Shown here one piece after another: positions 16,506 through 25,439 of a stretch of 64,000 bases of DNA. The stretch comes from Streptomyces cyaneochromogenes (lineage in GTDB: Bacteria > Actinomycetota > Actinomycetes > Streptomycetales > Streptomycetaceae): assembly GCF_003963535.1 (NCBI RefSeq), contig NZ_CP034539.1:3038001-3102000 (forward strand), given 5' to 3'. Each line of letters starts with the position of its first letter. Position 1 is the first letter of the stretch. The notes under the pieces were generated by a model. That model searched no databases. It was not told the DNA's origin and saw only the letters and a list, made by a program, of their open reading frames with translations. A program made the translations under genes and the position numbers.

Positions 16506-16590
16506 TCAGGACCCGGATGGTGTCAGGACCCCGAGGTCGTCAGGACCCGAAGGTGGTCAGCACCCGCAGGCGGTCAGGACGCGGAGGCTC
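16506..16590. repeat. 17-bp tandem repeat at the MFS stop codon
   Basis: Five 17-bp units of the form TCAGGACCCGGATGGTG, with degenerating copies TCAGGACCCGAAGGTGG and TCAGCACCCGCAGGCGG, run from the gap upstream of the sigma gene into the last codons of the MFS transporter. The TCA that supplies the TGA stop of the MFS gene (16574-16576) is part of a repeat unit. Confidence 0.85.
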
Positions 16591-18010
16591 TCCTCGGCAG
16601 CCACACCAGCATCAGCACCGCCCCCGCCAGCAGCACCACTGCCGACGTACGGAACACCAACGCGTACCCCTCCGTCAGCGCCTCCGGCGTCCCCGCCGCC
16701 CCACTCCCCGCCGAACGCGCCGCCGCGATCGTCGACATGACCGCGAGCCCCAGCGAACCGCCCATCGTGCGCGAGGTGTTGACCAGCCCGGACACCAGCC
16801 CGGCCTCACCCGGCCGCGCCCCCGACATGGCCAGCGCCGCGAGAGGCGTCGCCGCCAGACCCGCGCCCAGCATCATCAGGATGCCCGGCATCATGATCGA
16901 GGTCAGGTAGGGGCCCTCCACGCTCAGCGTCGACTGCCAGCCGAAGCCCACGGCCGCGACGACCGTGCCCAGCACCGCCACGTTGCGCGCGCCGACCGCC
17001 GGCATCAGCCGCGGGGCGAGCTTGGAGCCGACGAGTACGGCCAGCGAACTCGGCACCAGCGCCAGTCCGGCCTCCAGCGGGGTGTAGCCGAGCACGTTCT
17101 GCAGGTACAGCGTCATGAAGAACCACATGCAGAACATCGCCGCGCCCGACAGGAACTTCCCCGCGTTCGCCGAGGCCACCGCCCGCAGCCGGAACAGCCC
17201 GAGCGGCATCAGCGGTGCCGCCGTACGCGACTCCACGACGAGGAAGGCGCCGATGAGGGCGAGACCGGCGAGCAGGGGTACGACCGTGGCGGCCGCCGTC
17301 CAGCCCGAGGCCTCCGTCTGCGAGATGCCGTACGCCAGCGTGGCCAGCCCGGCCGTCACCAGCACCGCACCCGGCAGGTCCAGCCGCCGCCCGTCCCCGT
17401 CCCGGCTCTCCGCGAGCCAGTACACCGCACCGGCCAGCACCACCGCCCCCACCGGCACGTTGATCAGCAGCACCCACCGCCACGACAGCGCGTCCACCAG
17501 CACCCCGCCGACGAGTCCGCCCGCCGCACCACCGCCCGCGCCGACGGCGGTCCACGTCCCGATCGCCCGTGCCCGCGCCGCCCCCTCCGGCACCGCCGCC
17601 GTCAGGATCGTCAGCGTCGAGGGCGCCAGCACCGCCGCGCCCAGCCCCTGCACGGCCCGCGCGACCAGCAACTGCCACTCCGCCTGGGCGAGCCCGCCGC
17701 CCAGCGAGGCCAGGGTGAACAGGCCGAGCCCGACGAGGAACATCCGCTTACGGCCGTACAGGTCCCCGGCCCGCCCGCCCAGCAGCATGAACCCCGCGAA
17801 GGCGATCGTGTACGCGTTCACCACCCACTGCAGCCCCTGCGCGCTCAGTCCCAGCCCGGCCCGCATCGACGGCAGCGCCACGTTCACGACGGAGACGTCG
17901 AGCACGACGAGGAACTGCCCGGAGCAGGCGAGGGTCAGCACCAGCCAGGTGGGCGGCGCGGTACGTCGGCGGGCGCGGGTGGCATCGGCGGCATCGAGCA
18001 TGGATGTCAT
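16574..18010 (-). CDS. MFS drug exporter, DHA2 (14-helix) family
   Basis: A 478-residue inner-membrane antiporter of the EmrB/QacA type. Visible are the DHA2 motif C-like start LVVLDVSVVNVALPSMRAGL, motif A GRAGDLYGRKRMFLVGL, and LLINVPVGAVVLAGAVYWL, with about 14 hydrophobic segments. It likely exports a drug or natural product with proton exchange. ATG at 18010 (MTSMLDAADATRARRR); the frame is open 30 codons further but without a ribosome site. It is divergent from a second MFS gene across a 183-base gap, and its stop codon lies in a 17-bp tandem repeat. Confidence 0.92.
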   Translation of the reverse strand: MTSMLDAADATRARRRTAPPTWLVLTLACSGQFLVVLDVSVVNVALPSMRAGLGLSAQGLQWVVNAYTIAFAGFMLLGGRAGDLYGRKRMFLVGLGLFTLASLGGGLAQAEWQLLVARAVQGLGAAVLAPSTLTILTAAVPEGAARARAIGTWTAVGAGGGAAGGLVGGVLVDALSWRWVLLINVPVGAVVLAGAVYWLAESRDGDGRRLDLPGAVLVTAGLATLAYGISQTEASGWTAAATVVPLLAGLALIGAFLVVESRTAAPLMPLGLFRLRAVASANAGKFLSGAAMFCMWFFMTLYLQNVLGYTPLEAGLALVPSSLAVLVGSKLAPRLMPAVGARNVAVLGTVVAAVGFGWQSTLSVEGPYLTSIMMPGILMMLGAGLAATPLAALAMSGARPGEAGLVSGLVNTSRTMGGSLGLAVMSTIAAARSAGSGAAGTPEALTEGYALVFRTSAVVLLAGAVLMLVWLPRRASAS

Positions 18011-18193
18011 GCTCTCAACGACCGACGCTCCTGGCATCGGGAAATCCGGTCCAGCACCGGCCGCCAAAGGTCTGGGCCCCCAGAGCCCCAGAGCCCTCAA
18101 GCGCTCAGGCCCCTCCCCAAGAGAAGGTCAAGAAATCGTTAGCTGGCCAAAGCATCGGAATAGTTGCCCGGGTACACCGAGTTGATTCCCCAC

Positions 18194-19948
18194 ATGACAC
18201 GAACGACGAACGACCGTCCCACCGGCAGAGCGGCCACCGGCGCCTCCGGCGCCCTCGTCCCGGTCCTCGCCTTCGCGGGCATCGTTGTCGCGGTGATGCA
18301 GACCCTGCTCGTCCCGGTCATCAAGGACCTCCCGCAGCTGCTGGACACCGCGCCCAGCAACGCCACCTGGGTCCTGACCTCGACACTGCTCTCGGGCGCC
18401 GTCGCCACCCCGATCATGGGCCGCCTCGGCGACCTCTACGGCAAGCGCCGCATGCTGATAGCCAGCCTCGCCGTGATGGTGGCCGGTGCGCTGGTCAGCG
18501 CGCTCACCAGCACCCTTCTCCCCATGATCGTCGGCCGTACCCTCCAGGGCTTCGCGATGGGCGCGATCCCCCTCGGCATCGGCCTGATGCGCGACATGCT
18601 GCCCCGCGAGCGCCTCGGCTCCGCGATGGCCCTGATGAGCTCCTCGATCGGCGTCGGCGGCGGACTCGCGCTGCCCGCCGCCGCCCTGGTCGCCCAGCAC
18701 GCCGACTGGCACGCCCTCTTTTACGGCGCCGCCGGCCTCGGCGCCCTCGCCATCGCCCTCACCCTCCTCGTCGTACCGGAATCCGAGGTCCGCGCGGAAG
18801 GCTCCTTCGACCTGCTCGGGGCGCTCGGCCTCTCCGCCGGCCTCGTCCTCTTCCTCCTGCCCATCACCAAGGGCAGCGACTGGGGCTGGACCTCCGGCAC
18901 CACCCTCGGCATGTTCGGAGCCTCCGCGGCCGTCCTCCTCCTCTGGGGCGTCTACGAGCTGCGCACCCAGGCCCCCCTCGTCGACCTGCGCACCACGGCC
19001 CGCCCGGCGGTCCTCTTCACGAACCTCGCGTCGATCATGGTCGGGGTCTCGTTCTACGTCGTCTCGCTCGTCCTCCCCCAGCTCCTCCAGCTCCCGAAGG
19101 CGACCGGCTACGGCCTCGGCCAGTCGATGGTCGTCGCGGGCCTGCTCGTGGCCCCGCTGGGCCTGACGATGATGTTCACGGCGCCCGTCTACGCCCGCCT
19201 CTCCGCGAAGTACGGCCCGAAGACCACCCTCATCCTCGGCATGCTGATCATCGCGATCGGCTACGGCGCCGGCCTCGGCCTGATGAGCGCCCCCTGGCAG
19301 AGCCTCGTCATCGCGGTCGTCCTGGGCGCCGGCATCGGCCTCGCCTACTCCTCCCTCCCCGCGCTGATCGTCGGCGCGGTCCCGGCCTCGGAGACGGGCG
19401 CGGCCAACGGCCTCAACACGCTGATGCGTTCCATCGGTACGTCCGTGTCGAGCGCCGTCGTCGGCATGGTGCTGGCCAACACCGCGAACACGGTCAACGG
19501 CGTCGAGATCCCGACCATGCACGGCTTCCGCGTCTCCTTCCTGATCGCGACCGCCGCGGTCGCCGTGGGCCTCCTCCTGGCCCTCTTCCTCCCGAAGCAG
19601 CGCCCGGCCGCCGCCCACCCACAGCTGCGCGCCAGCAGCGAGGAGGACGCCAACCTGGAACGCGCCGAGAAGGCTCTGCGGGGCTTCCGCGGCCGCGTCC
19701 TGGACGCCGAGGGCACGCCGGTCGCCCGCGCGAAGGTGACGCTGATCGACCGCCGGGGCCGCCAGGCGGGCGCGACCCTCTCCGCCGAGGACGGCACCTA
19801 CGCACTCCCGGTGCCCGCCCAGGGCGCCTACGTCCTGGCCGCCCGGGCCGACGGCCACGCCCCGCTCGCCTCGTCGGCGACGCACGCGGGCGACGACAGC
19901 GCGGTGGACGTGGATCTGCCGCTGCCGGGAGCGACGGTCAGGGCCTGA
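18194..19948 (+). CDS. MFS transporter with C-terminal carboxypeptidase-regulatory-like domain
   Basis: A 584-residue protein. Residues about 20-475 form a DHA2-like MFS transporter (VMQTLLVPVIKDLPQLL, GRLGDLYGKRRMLIASL, RTLQGFAMGAIPLGIGLMRD). Residues about 495-584, on the cytoplasmic side by helix count, read as an Ig-like/carboxypeptidase regulatory domain (RGFRGRVLDAEGTPVARAKV, AEDGTYALPVPAQGAYVL). Such a fusion is seen in some actinobacterial exporters, but the role of the extra domain is unknown. ATG at 18194 without a strong ribosome site; a TTG at 18184 is possible. A hairpin terminator follows. Confidence 0.9.
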   Translation: MTRTTNDRPTGRAATGASGALVPVLAFAGIVVAVMQTLLVPVIKDLPQLLDTAPSNATWVLTSTLLSGAVATPIMGRLGDLYGKRRMLIASLAVMVAGALVSALTSTLLPMIVGRTLQGFAMGAIPLGIGLMRDMLPRERLGSAMALMSSSIGVGGGLALPAAALVAQHADWHALFYGAAGLGALAIALTLLVVPESEVRAEGSFDLLGALGLSAGLVLFLLPITKGSDWGWTSGTTLGMFGASAAVLLLWGVYELRTQAPLVDLRTTARPAVLFTNLASIMVGVSFYVVSLVLPQLLQLPKATGYGLGQSMVVAGLLVAPLGLTMMFTAPVYARLSAKYGPKTTLILGMLIIAIGYGAGLGLMSAPWQSLVIAVVLGAGIGLAYSSLPALIVGAVPASETGAANGLNTLMRSIGTSVSSAVVGMVLANTANTVNGVEIPTMHGFRVSFLIATAAVAVGLLLALFLPKQRPAAAHPQLRASSEEDANLERAEKALRGFRGRVLDAEGTPVARAKVTLIDRRGRQAGATLSAEDGTYALPVPAQGAYVLAARADGHAPLASSATHAGDDSAVDVDLPLPGATVRA

Positions 19949-19999
19949 GTGAGGCAGTCGGGGCCTGGCGCCCCGGCCGTCCACCCACCGGCCGTCCAC

Positions 20000-20029
20000 C
20001 ACCCCCCGTCGCCCCCATGACGGGGGGTG
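20000..20029 (+). terminator. Hairpin terminator after the MFS gene
   Basis: An 11-bp stem CACCCCCCGTC / GACGGGGGGTG with an 8-base loop lies 51 bases after the MFS stop and 47 bases before the methyltransferase ATG. It probably ends the MFS transcript. Confidence 0.7.
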
Positions 20030-20076
20030 TGGTGCACGATGGGCGCCCACACGCTCGTACGACAGAAAGGGACCCC

Positions 20077-20727
20077 ATGGCCCCGGCCCCCAAGCCCGAG
20101 ATCCTGGCCGCGTTCGAGGCGGCGAAGGGCTTCATGCCCGTGGGCGAGGGGCTCGCGCTCCACGCGGCGGCCGTCGAGGCCGGGCGGCTCGGCCTGCCGC
20201 TCCTGGAGGTCGGCACGTACTGCGGCCGCTCGACGATCCTCCTGGCCGACGCGGCCCGCGAGGCCGGGGTGACGGTTCTCACGGTCGACCACCACCGCGG
20301 CAGCGAGGAGCAGCAGCCGGGGTGGGAGTACCACGACCCGGAGACGGTCGACCCCGAGATCGGCCTCATGGACACGCTGCCGACGTTCCGCCGCACGCTG
20401 CACAAGGCGGGCCTGGAGGAGCACGTCGTCGCCCTCGTCGGCCGCTCCCCGCAGGTGGCGAAGATCTGGGGCACACCCCTCGGCCTCGTCTTCATCGACG
20501 GCGGCCACACCGACGAGCACGCGAACGCCGACTACGAGGGCTGGGCCCCGCATGTCGCCGAGGGCGGACTGCTCGTCATCCACGACGTGTTCCCGGACCC
20601 GAAGGACGAGTTCACCGGGCAGGCGCCGTACCGCGTCTATCTGCGGGCGCTGGAGTCCGGCGCGTTCACGGAGGTGTCGGTGACGGAGTCGCTGCGGGTG
20701 CTGCGGCGGACGGGGACAGGGGTCTGA
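20077..20727 (+). CDS. Class I SAM-dependent methyltransferase (macrocin-O-MT-like)
   Basis: A 216-residue soluble protein with the class I methyltransferase order: LLEVGTYCGRSTILLADA (motif I, about residues 45-62), VLTVDHHRGSEEQQPG, VALVGRSPQVAKIW, LVFIDGGHTDEHANADYEGW, and HDVFPDPKDEF. The FIDGGHTDEH segment is typical of the Methyltransf_24 family. The substrate is unknown. ATG at 20077 with GAAAGGGA upstream. It stands alone between a terminator and the amidase gene. Confidence 0.9.
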   Translation: MAPAPKPEILAAFEAAKGFMPVGEGLALHAAAVEAGRLGLPLLEVGTYCGRSTILLADAAREAGVTVLTVDHHRGSEEQQPGWEYHDPETVDPEIGLMDTLPTFRRTLHKAGLEEHVVALVGRSPQVAKIWGTPLGLVFIDGGHTDEHANADYEGWAPHVAEGGLLVIHDVFPDPKDEFTGQAPYRVYLRALESGAFTEVSVTESLRVLRRTGTGV

Positions 20728-20816
20728 TCCCACGGTCGGCGGGCTCGTCCCACGGTCGGCCGTGCTCGACCGTGCCTTCCCCGTGGAGCGCCCGGTCGGC
20801 CCGTAAGGTGGCAGGC

Positions 20817-21770
20817 GTGTCGTACGTAGGCCCTGACTTCGATCCTCCCCAGCCCCGCCGCCCCCACCGCCGCGCCCTGACCGTCGCGGCCGCCGCCCTC
20901 GTGCCGGGGGCGGTGCTCGGGTGGGTGTTGTACGAGGCGATGGGTGACTCCGGTGGCGCGGGCGGGGCGGGCAACGCGGCCGTACGGCCGTCGCAGACGC
21001 CGCCGACGATCTCCGCGACGAACGACGACAAGCCGCCGGGCCCGACCCCCACCGACGACGCCACCGCCGACTCCACGTCCGCGCCCGCCGCCTCCGGCCC
21101 CCTCAAGGGCAAGGTCGTCGTCATCGACCCGGGCCACAATCCCAACAACTTCCAGCACACGGCCGAGATCAACCGCAAGGTGAACATCGGCACGAACTGG
21201 AAGGAGTGCGACACCACGGGCACGTCCACCAACGACGGCTACACCGAGGCGAAGTTCACCCTCGACGTCGCCCACCGGCTGCGCACCTTGCTGCAGAAGC
21301 AGGGCGCCACAGTGAAGTTCACGCAGGACGGCGACCGGTCGTGGGGTCCGTGCGTGGACGAACGGGCGGAGATCGGCAACAAGGCGCACGCCGACGCCGT
21401 CGTCTCCATCCACGCGGACGGCGCGGACACCGGCCAACGCGGCTTCCACGTCATCCTCCCGGCCAAGGTGTCCGAGGGCGCCGCGAACACCGGCCCCATC
21501 GTCACCCCCTCCCGCGACCTGGGCGAGCGCATCGCCGGCTCCTTCGTCCGCGTCACGGGCAGCGCGCCCTCCAACTACGTCGGCGACGGCACCGGTCTCG
21601 TCACGCGTAAGGATCTCGGCGGTCTCAATCTGTCAACGGTTCCCAAGGTGTTCATCGAGTGCGGCAACATGCGCGATACCAAGGACGCGGCACAGCTCAC
21701 CAGCGGCGCGTGGCGGCAGAAGGCGGCGCGAGGGATCTCTGAGGGAATCGTGAGTTTCCTGCGCGGGTAG
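20817..21770 (+). CDS. N-acetylmuramoyl-L-alanine amidase (Amidase_3)
   Basis: A 317-residue cell-wall hydrolase. A membrane anchor or uncleaved signal is at about residues 20-40 (ALTVAAAALVPGAVLGWVLY), followed by a Pro/Thr/Ser linker to residue 95. The catalytic domain begins KGKVVVIDPGHNPNN with the first zinc histidine, and has the zinc histidine in VVSIHADGAD and the late KVFIECGNM. It would cleave the bond between MurNAc and the stem peptide outside the membrane. GTG at 20817 with TAAGGTGG upstream. Confidence 0.94.
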   Translation: MSYVGPDFDPPQPRRPHRRALTVAAAALVPGAVLGWVLYEAMGDSGGAGGAGNAAVRPSQTPPTISATNDDKPPGPTPTDDATADSTSAPAASGPLKGKVVVIDPGHNPNNFQHTAEINRKVNIGTNWKECDTTGTSTNDGYTEAKFTLDVAHRLRTLLQKQGATVKFTQDGDRSWGPCVDERAEIGNKAHADAVVSIHADGADTGQRGFHVILPAKVSEGAANTGPIVTPSRDLGERIAGSFVRVTGSAPSNYVGDGTGLVTRKDLGGLNLSTVPKVFIECGNMRDTKDAAQLTSGAWRQKAARGISEGIVSFLRG

Positions 21771-21934
21771 TGATCAGCGGGCGGATCCCGGCGGACACCC
21801 TCGCCGGTCGGAAGATAGGGTCGTCCCTACGATGAGGGGCCACCCCCGCGCTTCACACCGGGGCCTGAGGGCGACATGGTGACAGCGACGCCTCCAGCGA
21901 TGCCGATGACGAGACGACTGACGAAGGACCTGAA

Positions 21935-22765
21935 GTGAATATCCGCTCCCTCACTCGAGGCGACGGCGTGGTGATCGGAGCAGCGGTATTGCTGTTGATC
22001 GCGTCGTTCCTCGATCTGTACTCGATCGACGGGGCCTCTGACAGCGCCGACCTCCCGAATCTCTGGGGAAGCGGTCCGGTCTTGATGAGTGTCGTCCTGG
22101 CCGGGATCATCGGCGGCGCACTCGTCGTCGTGTCCCGGGGCCTGCCGCAGGTGCCCAAGGTCGCCGGCCTGGACCTCGGGCAGTTCGGTGCCGCCTTCAC
22201 GGTCTTCGCGGCGTGGAGCACGCTGGGCAACACCTTCGACGTGATGGGCGGAGCCGACAACGGCGGCACGGATATCGGTGTCAGCCCCGGCATCGGCCTG
22301 ATCCTCGCCCTCATCGCAACCCTGCTCATGGCCGGCGCCGCCATCGCCACCCCCCTCGTCCCCGCCCTCCAGGCCGGCCTCGTCCCGGCCCCCCGCCCCG
22401 CCGCCCCCCAGCCCTACGGCGGTCAGCCGCAGGGTGGTTACGGCTACCCGGGCGCGCAGCAGCCGCAGCCTCAGCCTCCGTACGGTGGGCAGCCGCAGCC
22501 GGGGCAGCCCTTCGGGGGGCAGCAGCCCGGGCAGCCGGGGCAGCCGCAGCCGCAGGCGCCCGCCGGGGACTTCTCGCCGTTCTGGTTCGCCGTGCCCGTG
22601 CCGCGCCCCCTGTTCGCGGAGGACGGCTCGCCCACGCCGATCGCCGAACTCGCGCCGGGTACCTGGTACCTGGCCGTCGAGCAGCGCGGCCCGGCCCTCG
22701 TCGCCCAGACGCAGGACGGCCGCCGTGGTGTGCTCCAGGACACCTCGGGCATCCAGCGCGGCTGA
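21935..22765 (+). CDS. Membrane protein with Gln/Pro/Gly-rich segment
   Basis: A 276-residue protein with four hydrophobic helices in residues 10-145 (VVIGAAVLLLIASFLDLYSI; LMSVVLAGIIGGALVVVS; FTVFAAWSTLG; LILALIATLLMAGAAIATP). This matches the DUF5336-like layout. A repetitive PYGGQPQ/PGQPF stretch covers about residues 155-205. The C-terminal 70 residues (FWFAVPVPRPLFAEDGSP, GTWYLAVEQRGPALVAQTQ) are soluble. The GTG at 21935 follows GAAGGACCTGA. A hairpin terminator lies 40 bases downstream, so it is monocistronic. Function unknown. Confidence 0.85.
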   Translation: MNIRSLTRGDGVVIGAAVLLLIASFLDLYSIDGASDSADLPNLWGSGPVLMSVVLAGIIGGALVVVSRGLPQVPKVAGLDLGQFGAAFTVFAAWSTLGNTFDVMGGADNGGTDIGVSPGIGLILALIATLLMAGAAIATPLVPALQAGLVPAPRPAAPQPYGGQPQGGYGYPGAQQPQPQPPYGGQPQPGQPFGGQQPGQPGQPQPQAPAGDFSPFWFAVPVPRPLFAEDGSPTPIAELAPGTWYLAVEQRGPALVAQTQDGRRGVLQDTSGIQRG

Positions 22766-22804
22766 GCCTCGAAGCCGTACGAACCGCAATACAGCAGCCG
22801 TACG

Positions 22805-22837
22805 ACGGCCCCTCACCACTTCCCGGTGAGGGGCCGT
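22805..22837 (+). terminator. Hairpin terminator
   Basis: A perfect 13-bp stem ACGGCCCCTCACC / GGTGAGGGGCCGT with a 7-base loop, followed by TGTCGT, lies between the membrane protein gene and the oxidoreductase gene on the same strand. Confidence 0.8.
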
Positions 22838-22867
22838 TGTCGTACAGTCGCCCTCCGACCGACTCAC

Positions 22868-22882
22868 CTGACGCACCGTCAG
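22868..22882. promoter_or_regulatory. 15-bp inverted repeat CTGACGnnnCGTCAG (copy 2)
   Basis: CTGACGCACCGTCAG, with perfect six-base arms, ends immediately before the AAGGAGG ribosome site of the F420-type oxidoreductase gene, 12 bases from the ATG. The same 15-bp pattern occurs upstream of the P450, the aldehyde dehydrogenase and the MaoC/response-regulator gap. A bound repressor here would block the promoter or transcript leader. Confidence 0.5.
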
Positions 22883-22894
22883 AAGGAGGCAGGT

Positions 22895-23905
22895 ATGCGG
22901 CTCGGGCTCGCTCTCGGCTACTGGGGTCGCGGCCCCTCCGCGGACCACGTCCCCCTCGCCCAGGAGGCCGAGCGGCTCGGCTACGACTCGGTGTGGACCG
23001 CCGAGTCCTGGGGTTCCGACGCGTTCACCCCGCTCACCTGGATCGCCGCGCGGACCTCAAGGATCAAGCTGGGCACGGCCGTTGCCCAGATGGCCGCCCG
23101 TTCTCCCACCACCACCGCCATGCACGCCCTCACCCTCGACCACCTCTCCGGCGGGCGCATGATGCTGGGGCTGGGGCTGTCGGGGCCGCAGGTGGTGGAG
23201 GGGTGGTACGGGCGGCCGTTCCCGAAGTCGCCGCTGACCGCGACGAGGGAGTACGTCGATGTCGTACGGCAAGTCCTGCGGCGCGAGGCGCCCGTTGAGC
23301 TCGACGGACGCTTCCACTCCCACCCGTACCGCGGCCCGGACGCCAGCGGCATCGGCAAGGCCCTCAAGCCGATCACCCATCCCCTCCGCCCGGACCTTCC
23401 TGTGCTGCTCGGCGCGGAGGGGCCGAAGAACGTCGCCCAGACCACGCGCATCGCCGACGGGTGGCTGCCGTTGTACTGGTCGCCGAGCAGGCCGGAGGTG
23501 TACGGGGCCGCTGTCCGCGAACTCCCCCAGGACTTCCTCGTCGCCCCCATGGCCCGCGTCCGGGTGTGTGACGACGTCTCCGAAGGCCTTCTTCCCGTCA
23601 AGGCCATGCTCGGCTTCTACATCGGCGGCATGGGCCACGCGGCCCGCAACTTCCACGCCGACCTCATGGCCCGCATGGGATACGAGGAGGACGCCCGGCG
23701 GATTCAGGAGCTGTTCCTCAGCGGCCGCAGGCAGGAGGCCGTCCTCGCCGTTCCGGACGCCTTCGCCGACGAGATCTCCCTGGTCGGGCCGCGTGAACGC
23801 ATCGCCGAGCGGCTGGAGTCGTGGCGGAAGGGGCCGGTGACCGATCTGCTGGCGTTGGCTCCGGACCCGCACACGCTGCGGGTACTGGCCGAACTCAACT
23901 CCTGA
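22895..23905 (+). CDS. LLM-class F420-dependent oxidoreductase
   Basis: A 336-residue luciferase-like monooxygenase-fold protein. It begins MRLGLALGYWGRGPSADHVP and contains AERLGYDSVWTAESWGSDAF, AVAQMAARSPTTTAMHA, RMMLGLGLSGPQVVEGWYG and LLGAEGPKNVAQTTRIADGW. These match the F420-binding subgroup common in actinobacteria (the Rv0791c/Rv1855c kind). It presumably reduces or oxidises a small substrate with coenzyme F420. ATG at 22895 with AAGGAGG upstream. A 15-bp palindrome shared with the lipid-pathway genes lies next to the ribosome site. Confidence 0.92.
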   Translation: MRLGLALGYWGRGPSADHVPLAQEAERLGYDSVWTAESWGSDAFTPLTWIAARTSRIKLGTAVAQMAARSPTTTAMHALTLDHLSGGRMMLGLGLSGPQVVEGWYGRPFPKSPLTATREYVDVVRQVLRREAPVELDGRFHSHPYRGPDASGIGKALKPITHPLRPDLPVLLGAEGPKNVAQTTRIADGWLPLYWSPSRPEVYGAAVRELPQDFLVAPMARVRVCDDVSEGLLPVKAMLGFYIGGMGHAARNFHADLMARMGYEEDARRIQELFLSGRRQEAVLAVPDAFADEISLVGPRERIAERLESWRKGPVTDLLALAPDPHTLRVLAELNS

Positions 23906-24063
23906 GCGCCCCAAAGGAGCGGCGGGGCTGTGACTTGCATGGTCGGACTTGGTGATCACCTTGACCATCGAACGACCTTGTGGAGAACGCCAGTTGAACG
24001 TGGCGACCCGTTCCGGCCTCAATCGCGAGGTTTCGGTCACGCCGCTGGGGCTACCCGGAGGGC

Positions 24064-24357
24064 ATGTCCCTTCGATATCGCAATGGTGCCAATCAGGCCG
24101 GCACGGTCATAGCGATCGTCGCCGACGTCATGGCCCTCATTCTGGGCCTGTGGATCCTGATGTACCTACTGGACGCCAACCGTGCCAACGATTTCGTCCA
24201 GTTCGTCCATGACGCGGCCCGCTGGCTGGCCGGCTGGTCGCACGACCTGTTCACGTTCGACGCCGAGTGGGCGCGGGTGGTGGCCGGTTACGGGCTGGCC
24301 GCGGTGGTGTACCTGTTCATCGGCCACGCCATAGCCAATCGGGCTCACCGCCACTGA
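24064..24357 (+). CDS. Small two-helix membrane protein (97 aa)
   Basis: A 97-residue protein with two membrane helices, at about residues 13-36 (GTVIAIVADVMALILGLWI) and 70-90 (VVAGYGLAAVVYLFIGHAI), separated by an amphipathic loop. The ATG at 24064 is preceded closely by CCGGAGGG. It resembles small conserved Streptomyces membrane proteins of unknown function. The stop lies 11 bases before the convergent stop of the toroid protein gene. Confidence 0.8.
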   Translation: MSLRYRNGANQAGTVIAIVADVMALILGLWILMYLLDANRANDFVQFVHDAARWLAGWSHDLFTFDAEWARVVAGYGLAAVVYLFIGHAIANRAHRH

Positions 24358-24368
24358 AGCCACTCGGG

Positions 24369-25439
24369 TCAGGCGCAGCAGTCCGGGTCCAGCCCCAAGG
24401 GCAGGCGGTCCCCGCCGAACACCGCGCACGTGGCCTCGTGCCCGCCCAGCGCCGCGACCGCCAGCAAAAGCGACCCGGCCGTCCAGGTCGTCAGCTCGCG
24501 CGGCCAGATCGCGTCGTCGTCGAAGACGTAGCCCGTCCAGTAGAGCCCGCTCTCCGGATCGCGCAGGTGCTGGATGGACTGCAGGATCTCCAGCGCGCGG
24601 TCCGACTCGCCCATCGCCCACAGCGCGAGGGCGAGTTCGGCCGACTCCCCGCCCGTGACCCACGGGTTGGGGACGACGCACCGCACTCCGAGCCCCGGGA
24701 CGACGAAACGGTCCCAGCCCTCCTCCATCCGGGACTTGGCCTCGGCGCCCGTCAACGCGCCGCCCAGCACCGGGTAGTACCAGTCCATCGAGTAGCGGTC
24801 CTTGTCCAGGAACCGCTCCGGATGCCGGCGGATCGCGTGCCGCAGCGCGCCCGCGGCCAACTCCCAGTCCGGCTGCGGCTCTTCCCGCTGCTCGGCGATG
24901 GCGAGCGCGCACCGCAGGGCATGGTGGATCGAGGAGGAGCCGGTCAGCAGGGCGTCCTTCGTCGCGGTGCCGTCGTCGTCGCGCCGCCAGCCGATCTGTC
25001 CGCCCGGCTGCTGGAGCTTCAGGACGCACTCGATCGCGGCGTAGACGGACGGCCACATGCGGTCCAGGAACGTGTCGTCGCCGGTGGAGAGGTAGTGGTG
25101 CCAGACGCCCACGGCGATGTAGGCGACGAAGTTGGTCTCGCGCCCGGTGTCGGTGACGTCGTCGAAGGCGCCGTCCTGGTAGGCGGCGTACCAGGAGCCG
25201 TCCTCGTTCTGGTGCGTGGCCAGCCAGGTGTACGCCCGCTCGGCGGCCTCGTGCTCTCCGGCCGCGTCCAGCGCCATCGCCGCCTCGACGTGGTCCCACG
25301 GGTCGAGGTGGTGCCCGCGGAACCACGGGATCGCCCCGTCCTCCCGCTGCACGGCGAGGATCCCCGCCACGGTCGCGGCGGCCTGCCCGGCGGTGAGGAC
25401 CCCGGGCAGGACGAGGTGTTCTGTCCGGGGGGTGGTCAC
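24369..25439 (-). CDS. Prenyltransferase/squalene-cyclase-like alpha-toroid protein
   Basis: A 356-residue protein with repeated helical pairs of the alpha/alpha-toroid kind (QREDGAIPWFRGHHLDPWDH, LATHQNEDGSWYAAYQDG, MDWYYPVLGGAL, PNPWVTGGESAELALALWAM). Databases usually label such genes prenyltransferase, but no DDXXD or DXDD motif is seen, so catalysis is not shown. The late motif SGLYWTGYVFDDDAIWPRE suggests a glycan- or terpene-type ligand. The GTG at 25439 overlaps the methyltransferase stop (GTGA). It is the third gene of a GT4-methyltransferase operon. Confidence 0.82.
   Translation of the reverse strand: MTTPRTEHLVLPGVLTAGQAAATVAGILAVQREDGAIPWFRGHHLDPWDHVEAAMALDAAGEHEAAERAYTWLATHQNEDGSWYAAYQDGAFDDVTDTGRETNFVAYIAVGVWHHYLSTGDDTFLDRMWPSVYAAIECVLKLQQPGGQIGWRRDDDGTATKDALLTGSSSIHHALRCALAIAEQREEPQPDWELAAGALRHAIRRHPERFLDKDRYSMDWYYPVLGGALTGAEAKSRMEEGWDRFVVPGLGVRCVVPNPWVTGGESAELALALWAMGESDRALEILQSIQHLRDPESGLYWTGYVFDDDAIWPRELTTWTAGSLLLAVAALGGHEATCAVFGGDRLPLGLDPDCCA

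Noticed and set aside
20817..21770. Amidase as a phage endolysin
   Set aside because: It has an N-terminal membrane anchor and linker and no phage genes nearby, so a housekeeping wall enzyme is more likely.
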